From positions 1 to 64,000 of the forward strand of contig NZ_AUEP01000020.1 in NCBI RefSeq assembly GCF_000426045.1: a stretch of DNA of 64,000 bases. The letters are read 5' to 3'. How positions within the stretch are numbered: the stretch's first letter is position 1; each line of letters starts with the position of its first letter. Below are positions 49,871 through 59,538 of the stretch, one piece after another. The translations under genes were made by a program, and so were the position numbers. This stretch comes from Marmoricola sp. URHB0036. Its GTDB lineage: Bacteria; Actinomycetota; Actinomycetes; Propionibacteriales; Nocardioidaceae. Below the pieces are notes generated by a model. That model saw only the letters and a program-made list of their open reading frames with translations. It was not told the DNA's origin and made no database searches.

Positions 49871-52800
49871 ATGAGCCTCCAGTTCGTGTCGTGGTCACGC
49901 CGCGGTGTCGGCGCCGGGAAGACCACCGGACAGGTCGGCAGTCGGCGCCTCGTGACGACCTCGGTGACCGTCACCGCCAACCGGCAGGGCCAGGCGACGC
50001 CGAGCACGATGCCCGCCGACTCGGCACCGATGGCGGTGCTCGGGCCCGGCGACGTCGAGGGCGTGAGCAGCGACCAGATCGTGCGCCGGTCCCCGCGTCC
50101 CGACAGCCACAACCTCGAGCCCAACTACCTCGCGGTCATCGAGTTCGCGCACCCTGACCTGCCCTGGATGTTCAGCCCGGCCCAGGTCGCGCCCGGCCGG
50201 GACGAGCGGCTCGACCCGTGGTTGATGCTCGCGGTCGTCGATCGCACCGTGATGCAGGTCAGTGTGCGCCCGGGCAGCCCCAACCCGGTGCTCAAGCTCA
50301 GCGGTCCGGCCGCGGTGCCGTCGCCGGCCGACGCGTGGGCGTGGGCCCACGTTCAGGTGCACGACGCCGACGCTGAGGGGGCCAAGGCCGCCGTCCGGGG
50401 CGACCAGCCAGTGGCGGCCAACATCCGCTCGCGTCTGGTCTGCCCGACCCGGTTGGCCCCGGACCACGACTACGTGGCGGTGCTGCTGCCGACGTACGAG
50501 GCCGGCCGTCGTGTGGGCCTCGGCGACCTTGAGGGCGATGCCAGCACCGCCTTCTGGACCCCGGCGGGCGGACTCGTGCTCCCGGTCTACGACTCGTGGC
50601 GGTTCCGCACCGGGCCGGCCGGTGACTTCGAGACGCTGGCCCGCAAGCTGCACGGGATCACCGGCCCGAGCCTGGAACATCTCGGCGAACGACTGGTCAC
50701 CATCGAGTCGCGGGCCGCGCTGATGCAGCGCGACGACCCGCCGGACCTGTTCCCCTCCGTCGTGCACCACGTCCCGACCGCGATCGCCAGGGACGACGTC
50801 GCCGGCCCGCTGTCGGTCGGGTCTCCGGCCGAGCCGCAGGCCGACGCCCTGCACCGCCGGATCAAGGAGCTGCTCGACATCGTGGCCGGCGCTGCCGAGG
50901 AGACCCCGGTGGTGGGGCCGCCGCTCTACGGGCAGTGGCCGGCCTGCGTCACCTCCCTCGACGGCGAGCCCGACCAGCCGACGCTGCGGGAGATTGCTGC
51001 AGGCGAGCGCGAGGCGCAGACATGGGTCGAGCAGCTCAACGCCGATCCCTACCTCCGGATGGCCGCCGGCATGGGGACCCGCGTGGTGCAGCAGGACCAG
51101 GAGCCGCTGATGACCGACGCCTGGTCGCAGCTCTCCTCCGTGCTCGCGGCCAACGCACGGATGCGGTGGAGTCGCCTCTTCTCCGAGGCTGCGCTGGTGG
51201 TGCACGACCGGCTGGGCAGCGCGTCGGCCGCCAGCGCCTTGCGCGTCACGGCCCCTGCCTTCGCACGCGTATTGGAGGATCCGGGTACGACGGTGCGAGC
51301 TGCGGTCGACGCCACCACGTTGCCGCGCGAGGTCCTGGGTTCGACGTTCGCCAAGGTGGCGCGCTACGGCGTCCGCGCCGACCTGCGAGCCGACGACCCG
51401 ACGTCCCTGGTCACCGCAGTGGGCACGGCCGTCGAGTCCATCCGCACCAGCGACGCCGCGGTGCTGCCGAGTCGCTTCACCACCCCCCGAGCGATCGATC
51501 CCGGGGTGCTGGGCCAGGTCCTCGACACCGGTGACCTGGCCGTGCGCGTACGCGAGCAGGGCGGGGCTGACCCCGGAGAGCTGCTGCAACGGATCCGCGA
51601 CGTCCCCGCCGAGGTCACCCAGATCGCGACCCGGTTCGAGGATGTCCAGCCGGCGCACGGGCCGGAGGAGATCGACCACGGTCCGGTCCACGTGTTCATC
51701 AGCAGGCGCAAGGCCTCGCAGTTCGGCAGTGTCGTCGAGGAGCTGCCGGTCGCGGCCCGCGCGCACCACTTCCGTCCGGACGTGAGCGAGGAGATCGCCC
51801 AGCTGCCCGACGCCGAGAGACCGATGGTCTCGATGGCGACGGTCGCCGCCATGAACGCCTTCGCCATCACCGACAACGAGGCCGCGGGCAAGGCACGGAT
51901 CGACCTCGGCGCCGCCAGCGTGCAGATAGGCATCTCCGACCAGCTGGGTGCCACCCTGGGCGTGTTCACCGAGGCCGTCGGTGTCACCGCCGAGCGTGCC
52001 CAGGTCTTCAACGCGAGCAACGCGCTCCGGTCGGCCGCGCTCACCAACCTCGGCATCACCTCGCCCACGCTGGAGGACGTCGTCGGCGAGGTTGCCCAGG
52101 ACGACCGCGCCATCGTGCGCCAGGTCTTCGACGGGGTGGCCGCCGACCGCACTCCGATCGACGCCCGGATCGTGCCGCCGTCGCTGGCGACCTTCGACCT
52201 CGCGACCCGGGAGACCATGGTCGACGCTCTGGAGCCGCGGGCGGCGTACGGCCGGATGCTGGAGTACGCCCACCCGAGCTGGAGCAGCCTGGTCGTACGC
52301 CGGCCCAGGTCGCCGTACTTCCCGGCGATGGCCTCGCCCCGGTTCCCGCAACCGCAGGTCGAGCGGCTGCGGGCGCTCGACGAGGACTGGATCCTCGGAG
52401 GAGTCCGCGACCTGCCGCCGAACTCGATCTGCCTGCTGGCCGTGAACTGGCGGTTCGTGGAGGCCTTCCTCGCCGGTGCCAACCACGAGATGGCACGCGA
52501 GCTGCTGTGGCGGGGCTACCCCACCGATCTGCGTGGCACCTGCTTCGCGAAGTTCTGGGGGGCGCCGGACCCCGACATCGCGAGCATGGACACCTGGGTG
52601 GGCGACTTCCCCGACCACGGCCCGGCCGGCAAGCGCCACGAGCTGACGATGGTGGTCATCAAGGGTGACTTGCTGCGGCGCTACCCCTCCACGCTGGTGA
52701 GCGCCGAGCACGGCACCGCCTCGGCCGACAAGAACGATCCGCAGTTCACCAGCGACAACGAGATCGCCCAGGAGCTGTTCCGCGGCTTCCTCGGCGAGGA

Positions 52801-53155
52801 CGTCACCTACGTCGCCCTGGACATCCCCATCGCGCGGTTGCGCACCGAGGTCGCCCCCGACAACCGGCGGCACTGCTGGTACATCTCGCTGCTCGAGCCC
52901 CACGACGAGCCGAGGTTCGGGCTGGACGAGAACACCGATCCGCAGCCGCCCAGGAACGCCGATCCCGGAGGCCCGCCCGGACGCACCTACACCGTCACCG
53001 ACGACTGGAGCTGGGAAGGCATCCAGCCCGCCATCGCCCACCTCACTCCCGCCGCGGTGTTCGCCGACGACAGCAGCGCGGTCGTCGGCGCCAGCCTCTT
53101 CCAACGCCCGTTCCGGCTGCTGTTGCGCGCCCCCGACTACCTGCCGACGGAGTGA
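49871..53155 (+). CDS. Cluster protein 3: 1094-aa protein of unknown function
   Basis: A giant soluble protein with no transmembrane or signal segment. Recognisable recurring blocks, as I recall them from other bacterial 'hypothetical' giants, are LAVIEFAHPDLPWMFSPAQV and RLDPWLMLAVVDRTVMQVSV (about residues 85-130), ADAWAWAHVQVHDADAEGAK, and near the C-terminus ANHEMARELLWRGYPTDLRG with TCFAKFWG (about 870-900). No catalytic signature is apparent. ATG 49871 lies three bases after the DUF6603 stop; GGGAGG 11 bases upstream (inside the previous gene) can serve as ribosome site. Confidence 0.75.
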   Translation: MSLQFVSWSRRGVGAGKTTGQVGSRRLVTTSVTVTANRQGQATPSTMPADSAPMAVLGPGDVEGVSSDQIVRRSPRPDSHNLEPNYLAVIEFAHPDLPWMFSPAQVAPGRDERLDPWLMLAVVDRTVMQVSVRPGSPNPVLKLSGPAAVPSPADAWAWAHVQVHDADAEGAKAAVRGDQPVAANIRSRLVCPTRLAPDHDYVAVLLPTYEAGRRVGLGDLEGDASTAFWTPAGGLVLPVYDSWRFRTGPAGDFETLARKLHGITGPSLEHLGERLVTIESRAALMQRDDPPDLFPSVVHHVPTAIARDDVAGPLSVGSPAEPQADALHRRIKELLDIVAGAAEETPVVGPPLYGQWPACVTSLDGEPDQPTLREIAAGEREAQTWVEQLNADPYLRMAAGMGTRVVQQDQEPLMTDAWSQLSSVLAANARMRWSRLFSEAALVVHDRLGSASAASALRVTAPAFARVLEDPGTTVRAAVDATTLPREVLGSTFAKVARYGVRADLRADDPTSLVTAVGTAVESIRTSDAAVLPSRFTTPRAIDPGVLGQVLDTGDLAVRVREQGGADPGELLQRIRDVPAEVTQIATRFEDVQPAHGPEEIDHGPVHVFISRRKASQFGSVVEELPVAARAHHFRPDVSEEIAQLPDAERPMVSMATVAAMNAFAITDNEAAGKARIDLGAASVQIGISDQLGATLGVFTEAVGVTAERAQVFNASNALRSAALTNLGITSPTLEDVVGEVAQDDRAIVRQVFDGVAADRTPIDARIVPPSLATFDLATRETMVDALEPRAAYGRMLEYAHPSWSSLVVRRPRSPYFPAMASPRFPQPQVERLRALDEDWILGGVRDLPPNSICLLAVNWRFVEAFLAGANHEMARELLWRGYPTDLRGTCFAKFWGAPDPDIASMDTWVGDFPDHGPAGKRHELTMVVIKGDLLRRYPSTLVSAEHGTASADKNDPQFTSDNEIAQELFRGFLGEDVTYVALDIPIARLRTEVAPDNRRHCWYISLLEPHDEPRFGLDENTDPQPPRNADPGGPPGRTYTVTDDWSWEGIQPAIAHLTPAAVFADDSSAVVGASLFQRPFRLLLRAPDYLPTE

Positions 53156-53158
53156 GCG

Positions 53159-56100
53159 ATGCCGACCCCGCCACCCGGACTCTGGTCCGACCTCCAGCAG
53201 GACCTCCCCGTCGCGCTCGTGCCGGTGCGCCTCGAGACGAAGTACGGCACCCGCGACGAGACGCTGCCCGACGGCACCGCCGTTCCGATCCCGGTGCTCC
53301 GCGTCCGCATCTATCCCGATGACATCTCCGTGGCGACCTCGGAGCCCGGCCTCACCGCTGTCGACAAGGAGGCCGGCGCCGACTTCTGGACCGCGCAGGC
53401 CGCGCCGGAGACCGACGACGAGAAGACCGTGCCAGGCGCGCTGGACCACCGCCGCCGCGCCGCCTGGGAGGTGCTGGCCCGGCGAGTGGGACCCACCCGC
53501 ACGGCGTACGTCGCCGACGCGACTCGACCCGGTGCCGACCCGGTGCCGGACCGCGACCAGCAGGCGGCGACGGCCGCCCTGCTCCCCGACTCGTGGGTGG
53601 TCGTCGGTTTCCTCGACGGGCAGCAGGTCCTCCTCGAACACGTCACGCGAGCGGCCGCGGACCTCCAGGTCGGCCCGTCGCGCGACCAGGGCCAGGATGC
53701 CTTCGACCCCGACGACCCCCACCTCCTGCACCCCGACGACGGCCTGAGGTGGGCCACGGACTTCGACGCCGCGGTTGCCATCGGGATGGCCACGGTCATC
53801 GACCTCGCCACCGTCCAGGAGGTGCAGGCGGGAGCGCAGTCGGCGGTCTCCAGGCGCGGCCTCGACCGCCTCGTCGTCGTGGGGGCGCGACCGCCGGACG
53901 CCGCCGGACGCACGCCGGACATCGAGGCCGAGGCGTTCGCCGGCCTGCTCTCGGCGCACGCCCGCACCGACAAGGTCGGCTTCGTCGCGCAGGGCACGCC
54001 GACCAACAACCTCACCGACCAGCCCTCCGGGTGGACCTCCACCGGCGACGTGTACGCCGGCTACGACCAGGTCGTGAACCCGCAGGCCGCATCTGCGCCG
54101 TTCTCCGCGTTGTCGGCGCTGCGCGGCGGCGCACCCGACGGTACGACGTTCGAGGCTGCGCTCGGCTTGCCGGCCGGGGTCACCGCCGGATGGGACGGCG
54201 CTTCCCGCCGCGAGCAGTGGCTGGCCCGCAACATGGCACTCGCGCTGTTCCCCGCCACCATCGGCGAGGTCGTCGGGACACTGGGACGCCCCGGGTCGAT
54301 CAACGGGATCATCAACCAGACCGCGGTCGACCGCTACCTCGACCAGCTCGACACCGTGATGCCCTTCGTCCGCGAGCACGTGGGTGCCTTCGTCCGGGGT
54401 CGCGGCCCGGTGCCGACCCTGCGCATCGGGCGCCAGCCCTACGGCGTGCTCCCGATCCTGCCTGCCTCACGGTGGACCCGATCCGACGGCGAGCCGGAGC
54501 AGCTGACGCGGCTGCACGACGTGCTCAGGGTGGCCCGGGCGTTCTTCGAGCCCGTGGCCGAGGCGGTGCCGCGGCTCCGCAGCGTCGCCGACACCACCAC
54601 CGAGCTGGTCCGCATCCTGGGCCTGTCGCCGGTGCCACACCCGGGGGCGTACGCCGTCCGCGACGTCGTCGGACGCGCGGCCAGCATCATCTTCATGATG
54701 GACCAGGCACCGCCCGTCCCCGCACAGGCCCACGGGTCCAATGCCGAGCTGGTGCGCTCGATCGCGGCCACCGGACTCGTCAACGCCGAGATCACCCTGC
54801 CGGCGTACCGCCACCTGATGGCGCTGACCCTCGGTGACCTGATCCACGGCACCGAGCTGGAATGGCTCGCCCTCAACGGCATCAAGCCGATGCGGGTGCC
54901 GGTGGCCAGGACGAACAAGAACCGGCAGGGCTGGGAGTCCCCGTCCACCTATCTCTCGCGCCTGTGCCGCGACGTCATCGACCTGTTCCTGCTCGTCCAG
55001 CCACAGCAGGACGAACGCCCGCACGACCTCCTCTTCCTGCTCGCCGAGCACGCGCTGGCGCTGGCCGGCGAGCTCGACAGCATCCGGATCCTCGGAGCCG
55101 CCAACCTCGAGCTGTTTAGCCAGGCCGTGTCCGTGCCCACCGAGGTCGCGGCCACGCAGCTGCCCGCGGCGCACGCCTTCGCCACGGCCATGACCAGCAC
55201 CGTCTCCGAGATCGCCGGGGCGGGCGTGGCCCAGCAGCTGCCTAGCGAGACGATCACCAGCCAGGTGTTCGACGACGCCAAGCGCGCGGCCCTCCTCGGC
55301 GCCCTGAACCTCCCGCACGAGCACGTCAACGGCTTCGCCGGCACGCGCGACGCCCTCCGGGTCCTGGCCGAGTCCGAGCTCAGCGACGCCGACTACACCC
55401 GCCTGACCAGCGAGACGCTGGCCTGCGCCAGCACCCGTCTGGACGCCTGGTACACCTCCCTGGCCGCCCAGCGCCTCGACCAGCAGCGCTCCGCACGACC
55501 GACCGGACTCCAGGTCGGCGCCTGGGGCATCCTCACCGACGTGCGCCCCCGACCGTCTGCCGTGGTGCCTGAGGCTCCGGCCGGATGGACAGGCTCGCCG
55601 GGCCACTCGGTCACCCCCGCACCACTGGTGTCACCGCCCCAACAGGTCGGCTACGTGCACGCCCCGTCGCTGGCGCAGGCGCGGACGGCCGGGGTGCTGC
55701 GTGCGGGAGAGCTGGCCCACGCCGGTGACGAGTCGTCCCTCGCCTCTCTCGACCTGACCTCGCGCCGGGTCCGGCTCGGCCGCGAGGTCCTCGATGCTCT
55801 CGGCAACGGCCAGCCCCTCGGTGCCGTCCTCGGCTACCGCCTGGAGCGGCTGCTCGCCGACCGGACCATGTACGCCGAGATCGCCGCCCTGCGAGCGGCC
55901 TTCCCCCAGCGTCGTACGGAGGGCGACCCCGGCACCGTCGCTGCGGGCAGCGACCTCGTCGTGCCCGAGGAGGTCGTGGACGGCTACGAGGTGTGGCAGC
56001 ACCAGGCCGAGGCACTGGCGACCTGCACGAACGCCGACCACCGGCCCGCCCTTCAGGAGGTCATCACCCAGCTCGACCAGGTCGTCGAGAGCGTGGCCGA

Positions 56101-57772
56101 CCTCCTCGTGGCCGAAGGCGTGCACCAGATCACGACCGGGCGGCCCGAGTCAGCGGGTGCCACGTTCACGGCCGCCGCCAACGGCACCCCGCCGCCCGAT
56201 GTGGACGTCGTCCGGGAGCCGAGGTCGGGAGTCACCCTCACGCACCGCACGGTCGTCGTCCTCGACCCTGGAGGCGGCACGCCGGGATGGACCCGCACGG
56301 CACCCCGCGCCGTGCTCGCCCCCGCGACCGAGCGTTGGGCCGAGGACGTGCTCGGCGCGGCCGCCGACTGGCAGATCAGGGTCGGCGACCACCAGGTCGG
56401 GCTCGACGACCTCGACGTGTGCGCCCTCGACGTGCTGGTCGAGGCGCGAGCAGGGGCAGCGAGCGTGCCGCCCCTCCACGACCGGCTCGTCGCGGCCCAG
56501 GACGACCCGGCGGCGCGCGTCGAGGAACAGGCCTTCGGACGCCTGCTCTCGCTGGCCCAGGCTGCCGGCGAGGTCCTGGCCCGGTCGCGTCCGGCCCTGC
56601 CCGCCGACCTGGTGCCGCCCGCCGAGGCCGCCTCGACCGACGCCGGAACGGTGCTCGCTGTGGCGCGACCCGCTGCCGGCGACCTGCTGCCCACGGCGCA
56701 CCGCCTCGCGACCGCTCTCGATGACCTGGCCCAGGCGATCAAGACCGTGGCCGACGCGGCCGAGGACCTCGACCCGGACACGCTCGCCGACGCCCGTCTC
56801 GACGCCGACCTGATGACCCCCTTCCGCGACCTCGGCCTGCCCGGGTCGAAGCACCGCGGAGCCGAGGTCAGCGCGCGCGACGCGATCGGGGTCGCGTCGG
56901 CCGGGGCGACCGTGCTGCGCGACGTCGACCTGCTGATCACGCAGGGCATGCCGCAGCCGCCGTCGGCCGACGCGAAGACCCGTGCCGCGCGACTGGAGGC
57001 CGTGTGCGCCGCTCCGCAGGCCGTCGACAGCCTGGTCGCGATCACCCGTCGCCTCGGTGGCCAGGCGGTGGTGCCGACGTTCGACGTCGAGAGTGGGCTC
57101 GGGGACTGTGCCGTGCCCGATGTGGATGCCCTCGCGGTCGAGGACTGGCTCTCGCGGATGGGTCGGGTGCGCAGCAGCGTGGCGGCGTACGACGACCTGC
57201 GGCTCTTCCTCGAGGCCGACGGTCGCGACCTCGCGTCGCTGCAGGCCTTCCAGCTGCCCCTCGTGCCGGCCGAGGGCTGGCTGGCCGACGAGCTGAAGCC
57301 CTCCGCCAGCGGCAACGAGCTGCGGGCATGGACCCGGCCCGACGGACCACGCGCCCACGTCGTGGCCGCCGGCCGGCCCGGACTGGTGACGGCACCGAGC
57401 GCGACCGCCCTCGTCGTCGACGAGGTCAGCGAGGTCCTGCCGGCTCCGACCGTGACGACCGGCGTCGCGGCGTACTTCGACGCCCCGAGCGCCCGGCCGC
57501 CCCAGACCATCCTGCTCGCCGTACACCCCGATCCGGCGCAGCCCTGGAGCTGGCAGCTGCTGGCCGAGACCGCGTCGGAGGCGCTCGCGTTGGCCAAGCT
57601 GCGAGCCGTGGAGCTCGACGACCTCGCCGGGAGCGGGATCGACGAGTTCCTGCCGCTCACCTACGTGCGCGACGGACTCCCTCGCACCACGTCGTTGAGC
57701 GAGCTCACCAAGGGGCTCAGCTTCACCCTCGAGGCCATGGCCGCCACCCGGTTCCTGGAGGTGAACCCGTGA
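53159..57772 (+). CDS. Cluster protein 4: 1537-aa protein of unknown function
   Basis: The largest protein of the window. It starts LPVALVPVRLETKYGTRDET and VLRVRIYPDDISVATSEPGL, a block shared with other uncharacterised giants. About residue 420 comes VPTLRIGRQPYGVLPILPAS, followed by long alpha-helical stretches rich in Ala, Asp, Leu and Val to the end. Charged and acidic overall, no signal peptide or membrane helix, no enzyme motif that I recognise. ATG 53159 is three bases after the previous stop; its TGA shares one base with the next ATG, so genes 2 to 5 are effectively one translational unit. Confidence 0.75.
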   Translation: MPTPPPGLWSDLQQDLPVALVPVRLETKYGTRDETLPDGTAVPIPVLRVRIYPDDISVATSEPGLTAVDKEAGADFWTAQAAPETDDEKTVPGALDHRRRAAWEVLARRVGPTRTAYVADATRPGADPVPDRDQQAATAALLPDSWVVVGFLDGQQVLLEHVTRAAADLQVGPSRDQGQDAFDPDDPHLLHPDDGLRWATDFDAAVAIGMATVIDLATVQEVQAGAQSAVSRRGLDRLVVVGARPPDAAGRTPDIEAEAFAGLLSAHARTDKVGFVAQGTPTNNLTDQPSGWTSTGDVYAGYDQVVNPQAASAPFSALSALRGGAPDGTTFEAALGLPAGVTAGWDGASRREQWLARNMALALFPATIGEVVGTLGRPGSINGIINQTAVDRYLDQLDTVMPFVREHVGAFVRGRGPVPTLRIGRQPYGVLPILPASRWTRSDGEPEQLTRLHDVLRVARAFFEPVAEAVPRLRSVADTTTELVRILGLSPVPHPGAYAVRDVVGRAASIIFMMDQAPPVPAQAHGSNAELVRSIAATGLVNAEITLPAYRHLMALTLGDLIHGTELEWLALNGIKPMRVPVARTNKNRQGWESPSTYLSRLCRDVIDLFLLVQPQQDERPHDLLFLLAEHALALAGELDSIRILGAANLELFSQAVSVPTEVAATQLPAAHAFATAMTSTVSEIAGAGVAQQLPSETITSQVFDDAKRAALLGALNLPHEHVNGFAGTRDALRVLAESELSDADYTRLTSETLACASTRLDAWYTSLAAQRLDQQRSARPTGLQVGAWGILTDVRPRPSAVVPEAPAGWTGSPGHSVTPAPLVSPPQQVGYVHAPSLAQARTAGVLRAGELAHAGDESSLASLDLTSRRVRLGREVLDALGNGQPLGAVLGYRLERLLADRTMYAEIAALRAAFPQRRTEGDPGTVAAGSDLVVPEEVVDGYEVWQHQAEALATCTNADHRPALQEVITQLDQVVESVADLLVAEGVHQITTGRPESAGATFTAAANGTPPPDVDVVREPRSGVTLTHRTVVVLDPGGGTPGWTRTAPRAVLAPATERWAEDVLGAAADWQIRVGDHQVGLDDLDVCALDVLVEARAGAASVPPLHDRLVAAQDDPAARVEEQAFGRLLSLAQAAGEVLARSRPALPADLVPPAEAASTDAGTVLAVARPAAGDLLPTAHRLATALDDLAQAIKTVADAAEDLDPDTLADARLDADLMTPFRDLGLPGSKHRGAEVSARDAIGVASAGATVLRDVDLLITQGMPQPPSADAKTRAARLEAVCAAPQAVDSLVAITRRLGGQAVVPTFDVESGLGDCAVPDVDALAVEDWLSRMGRVRSSVAAYDDLRLFLEADGRDLASLQAFQLPLVPAEGWLADELKPSASGNELRAWTRPDGPRAHVVAAGRPGLVTAPSATALVVDEVSEVLPAPTVTTGVAAYFDAPSARPPQTILLAVHPDPAQPWSWQLLAETASEALALAKLRAVELDDLAGSGIDEFLPLTYVRDGLPRTTSLSELTKGLSFTLEAMAATRFLEVNP

Positions 57773-59532
57773 TGGACGGCTTCGTCACCTGGGCCCGCAT
57801 CGAACCCCACGCGCAGACCACCGACCTCGACGTCGGCCTGGCCGCCGAGGTGGCCGACCCGCTGTGGCTGTTGCTGCGGCAGTACCAGCTCGGCGAGCTG
57901 ACCGGCGACGACGCCGGGTCGCCGGTGGCCGTCGACGTCGCGTCGAGCTGGTCGCGCTTCTCGCGCTACCGCGCTGACGGCGGCGACACTCCAGGCGAGC
58001 CCCAACCCATCACCGAGCACACCGGCCCCCTGGAGCAGCTCGTCGAGGGCGAACCCGTCATCCGGCTCGGCGCCGATCCACGCGGTACGCCGTGGACCGC
58101 AGCCGTTCGCGCCGGGCGGTCTCTTCGTCGTCGGCTGGTCGCTGCCGGGATGGGCGCGGTCGCCGATCGACTGGCGACCGACGCCGGCACCACCTTCACG
58201 GCCGACGCACTCGCCGACGTGGTGGAGAGCGTCGACGACGCGCGCTACCGCGCGTTGCTGGCCAACCGCACCATCGACGGCGCCAAGGTGCTGACGCTGC
58301 TTCGCGGCCCGGGCCTCCCGGCTGCCGTGGTGCAGGGGCAGGACCCCGACGCGCTGGCGACCGAGGTGACGGCATGGGGGGCCGGCCTCGAGCAGGACTG
58401 GGGCGTGAGCGACGCGGCGGACGACCGGTTCTCGCCCGCGTGGGTCCGCGAACGGCTCGAGTACAACTTCTCCATCGCCGCACCCCCTCTCCCCGGAGAC
58501 GATGCCGAGCTCGTGCTCAGCGCGCCGGAGTACGACGGCACCGGCGTCGAGTGGTACTCCCTCGACCGCGACGTCACCCCGGACGTCTCCCTCGGCACCG
58601 CCGACGACCTCGCCGCCGACCCGTCGCTGGTCGGCCAGCGGATCCGCACGCTGCTACCTGCGCCGCTGACCTACCCCGGCATGCCGGCCGACCGGTTCTG
58701 GGAGATGGAGGACGCCGCAGTGGCGCTCGGGCGGGTCGGTGCCGGCCCGACGGACCTGTCGCGGATGCTGGCCGTCGACTTCGCGGTGGTGTTCAGCCCC
58801 GACTGGTTCCTCGTGCCGGTGGAGGTGCCGGTCGGCTGCGTGGCGCGGGTCGACTGGGTCGTCGTACGTGACACCTTCGGCGGCGCCACCCTCGTCGGGA
58901 CGACCGCCTCCCAGTCCGCCGACGGCGTGGGGCGTCAGTTCCAGCCCTCGAACCAGGTGTCGTCCGAGGGGTCCGGCGCCGAGGGGGACAACCCGCTCCT
59001 CGTCGTACTCTCCTCGGCGATGAGCGCCCTCAGCTCCGACCCGCGCGAGGAGGTGGCGCTCCAACGTGACGAGGTCGCCAACCTGGTGTGGTCGATCGAG
59101 AAGCAGGTGATGGGTCCGACCGGTCGCGGCATCACCCGGCCGTGGTTCCGCAGTGCCTTCGACCTCCCCGACACGCACACCGCCGACGACTTCGATCTGG
59201 CCTGGCGCCTGGCCACCCCGGTCGCGGAGACCTGGACCCCGATGGTCGCGGTGCACGAGGTCGACGGCCCCCGGCTGCTGCGCAAGGCGCGCCTGCTCGA
59301 CACCGCGACCACCGAGCTCCGGGCGGCCAAGAGCCAGCTCCTCGCGGACATCCAGGACGTGCACGAGGAGGAGGTCACCCGGGCCGGCATCCAGCTGCGC
59401 ATCCTCGAGCAGCACACCCGCGGTCCCGACGGCCGCTCCTACGTCTGGCGCGGCCGCGAGAAGCGTCCCTGGAAGGGAGAAGCGTCGTCGGCCCTCCGCT
59501 TCGATGTCGCCACCCCGCGTGAGCAGACCTGA
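57772..59532 (+). CDS. Cluster protein 5: 586-aa protein of unknown function
   Basis: Starts MDGFVTWARIEPHAQTTDLD and continues VADPLWLLLRQYQLGELTGD then DAGSPVAVDV (residues 28-58), a block I associate with the same class of uncharacterised cluster proteins. The middle is mixed alpha/beta (FSPDWFLVPVEVPVGCVARV, DWVVVRDTFGGATLVG); the C-terminus (VARAGIQLRILEQ region, then RGPDGRSYVWRGREKRPWKG) is basic and ends RFDVATPREQT. No known catalytic motif. ATG 57772 shares its A with the previous TGA; GGAGG lies about ten bases upstream. An in-frame GTG sits just before it. Confidence 0.75.
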   Translation: MDGFVTWARIEPHAQTTDLDVGLAAEVADPLWLLLRQYQLGELTGDDAGSPVAVDVASSWSRFSRYRADGGDTPGEPQPITEHTGPLEQLVEGEPVIRLGADPRGTPWTAAVRAGRSLRRRLVAAGMGAVADRLATDAGTTFTADALADVVESVDDARYRALLANRTIDGAKVLTLLRGPGLPAAVVQGQDPDALATEVTAWGAGLEQDWGVSDAADDRFSPAWVRERLEYNFSIAAPPLPGDDAELVLSAPEYDGTGVEWYSLDRDVTPDVSLGTADDLAADPSLVGQRIRTLLPAPLTYPGMPADRFWEMEDAAVALGRVGAGPTDLSRMLAVDFAVVFSPDWFLVPVEVPVGCVARVDWVVVRDTFGGATLVGTTASQSADGVGRQFQPSNQVSSEGSGAEGDNPLLVVLSSAMSALSSDPREEVALQRDEVANLVWSIEKQVMGPTGRGITRPWFRSAFDLPDTHTADDFDLAWRLATPVAETWTPMVAVHEVDGPRLLRKARLLDTATTELRAAKSQLLADIQDVHEEEVTRAGIQLRILEQHTRGPDGRSYVWRGREKRPWKGEASSALRFDVATPREQT

Positions 59533-59538
59533 CGCACC

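Noticed and set aside
49895-54379. A 1494-codon open frame on the minus strand across cluster proteins 3 and 4
   Set aside because: It is antisense to two well-supported genes, has His/Arg/Gly/Asp-heavy composition typical of reverse frames in GC-rich DNA and shows no domain.
46892-59532. Contractile injection system or prophage tail module
   Set aside because: No sheath, tube, baseplate, spike, tape-measure or AAA component is present in the window and protein lengths do not fit.
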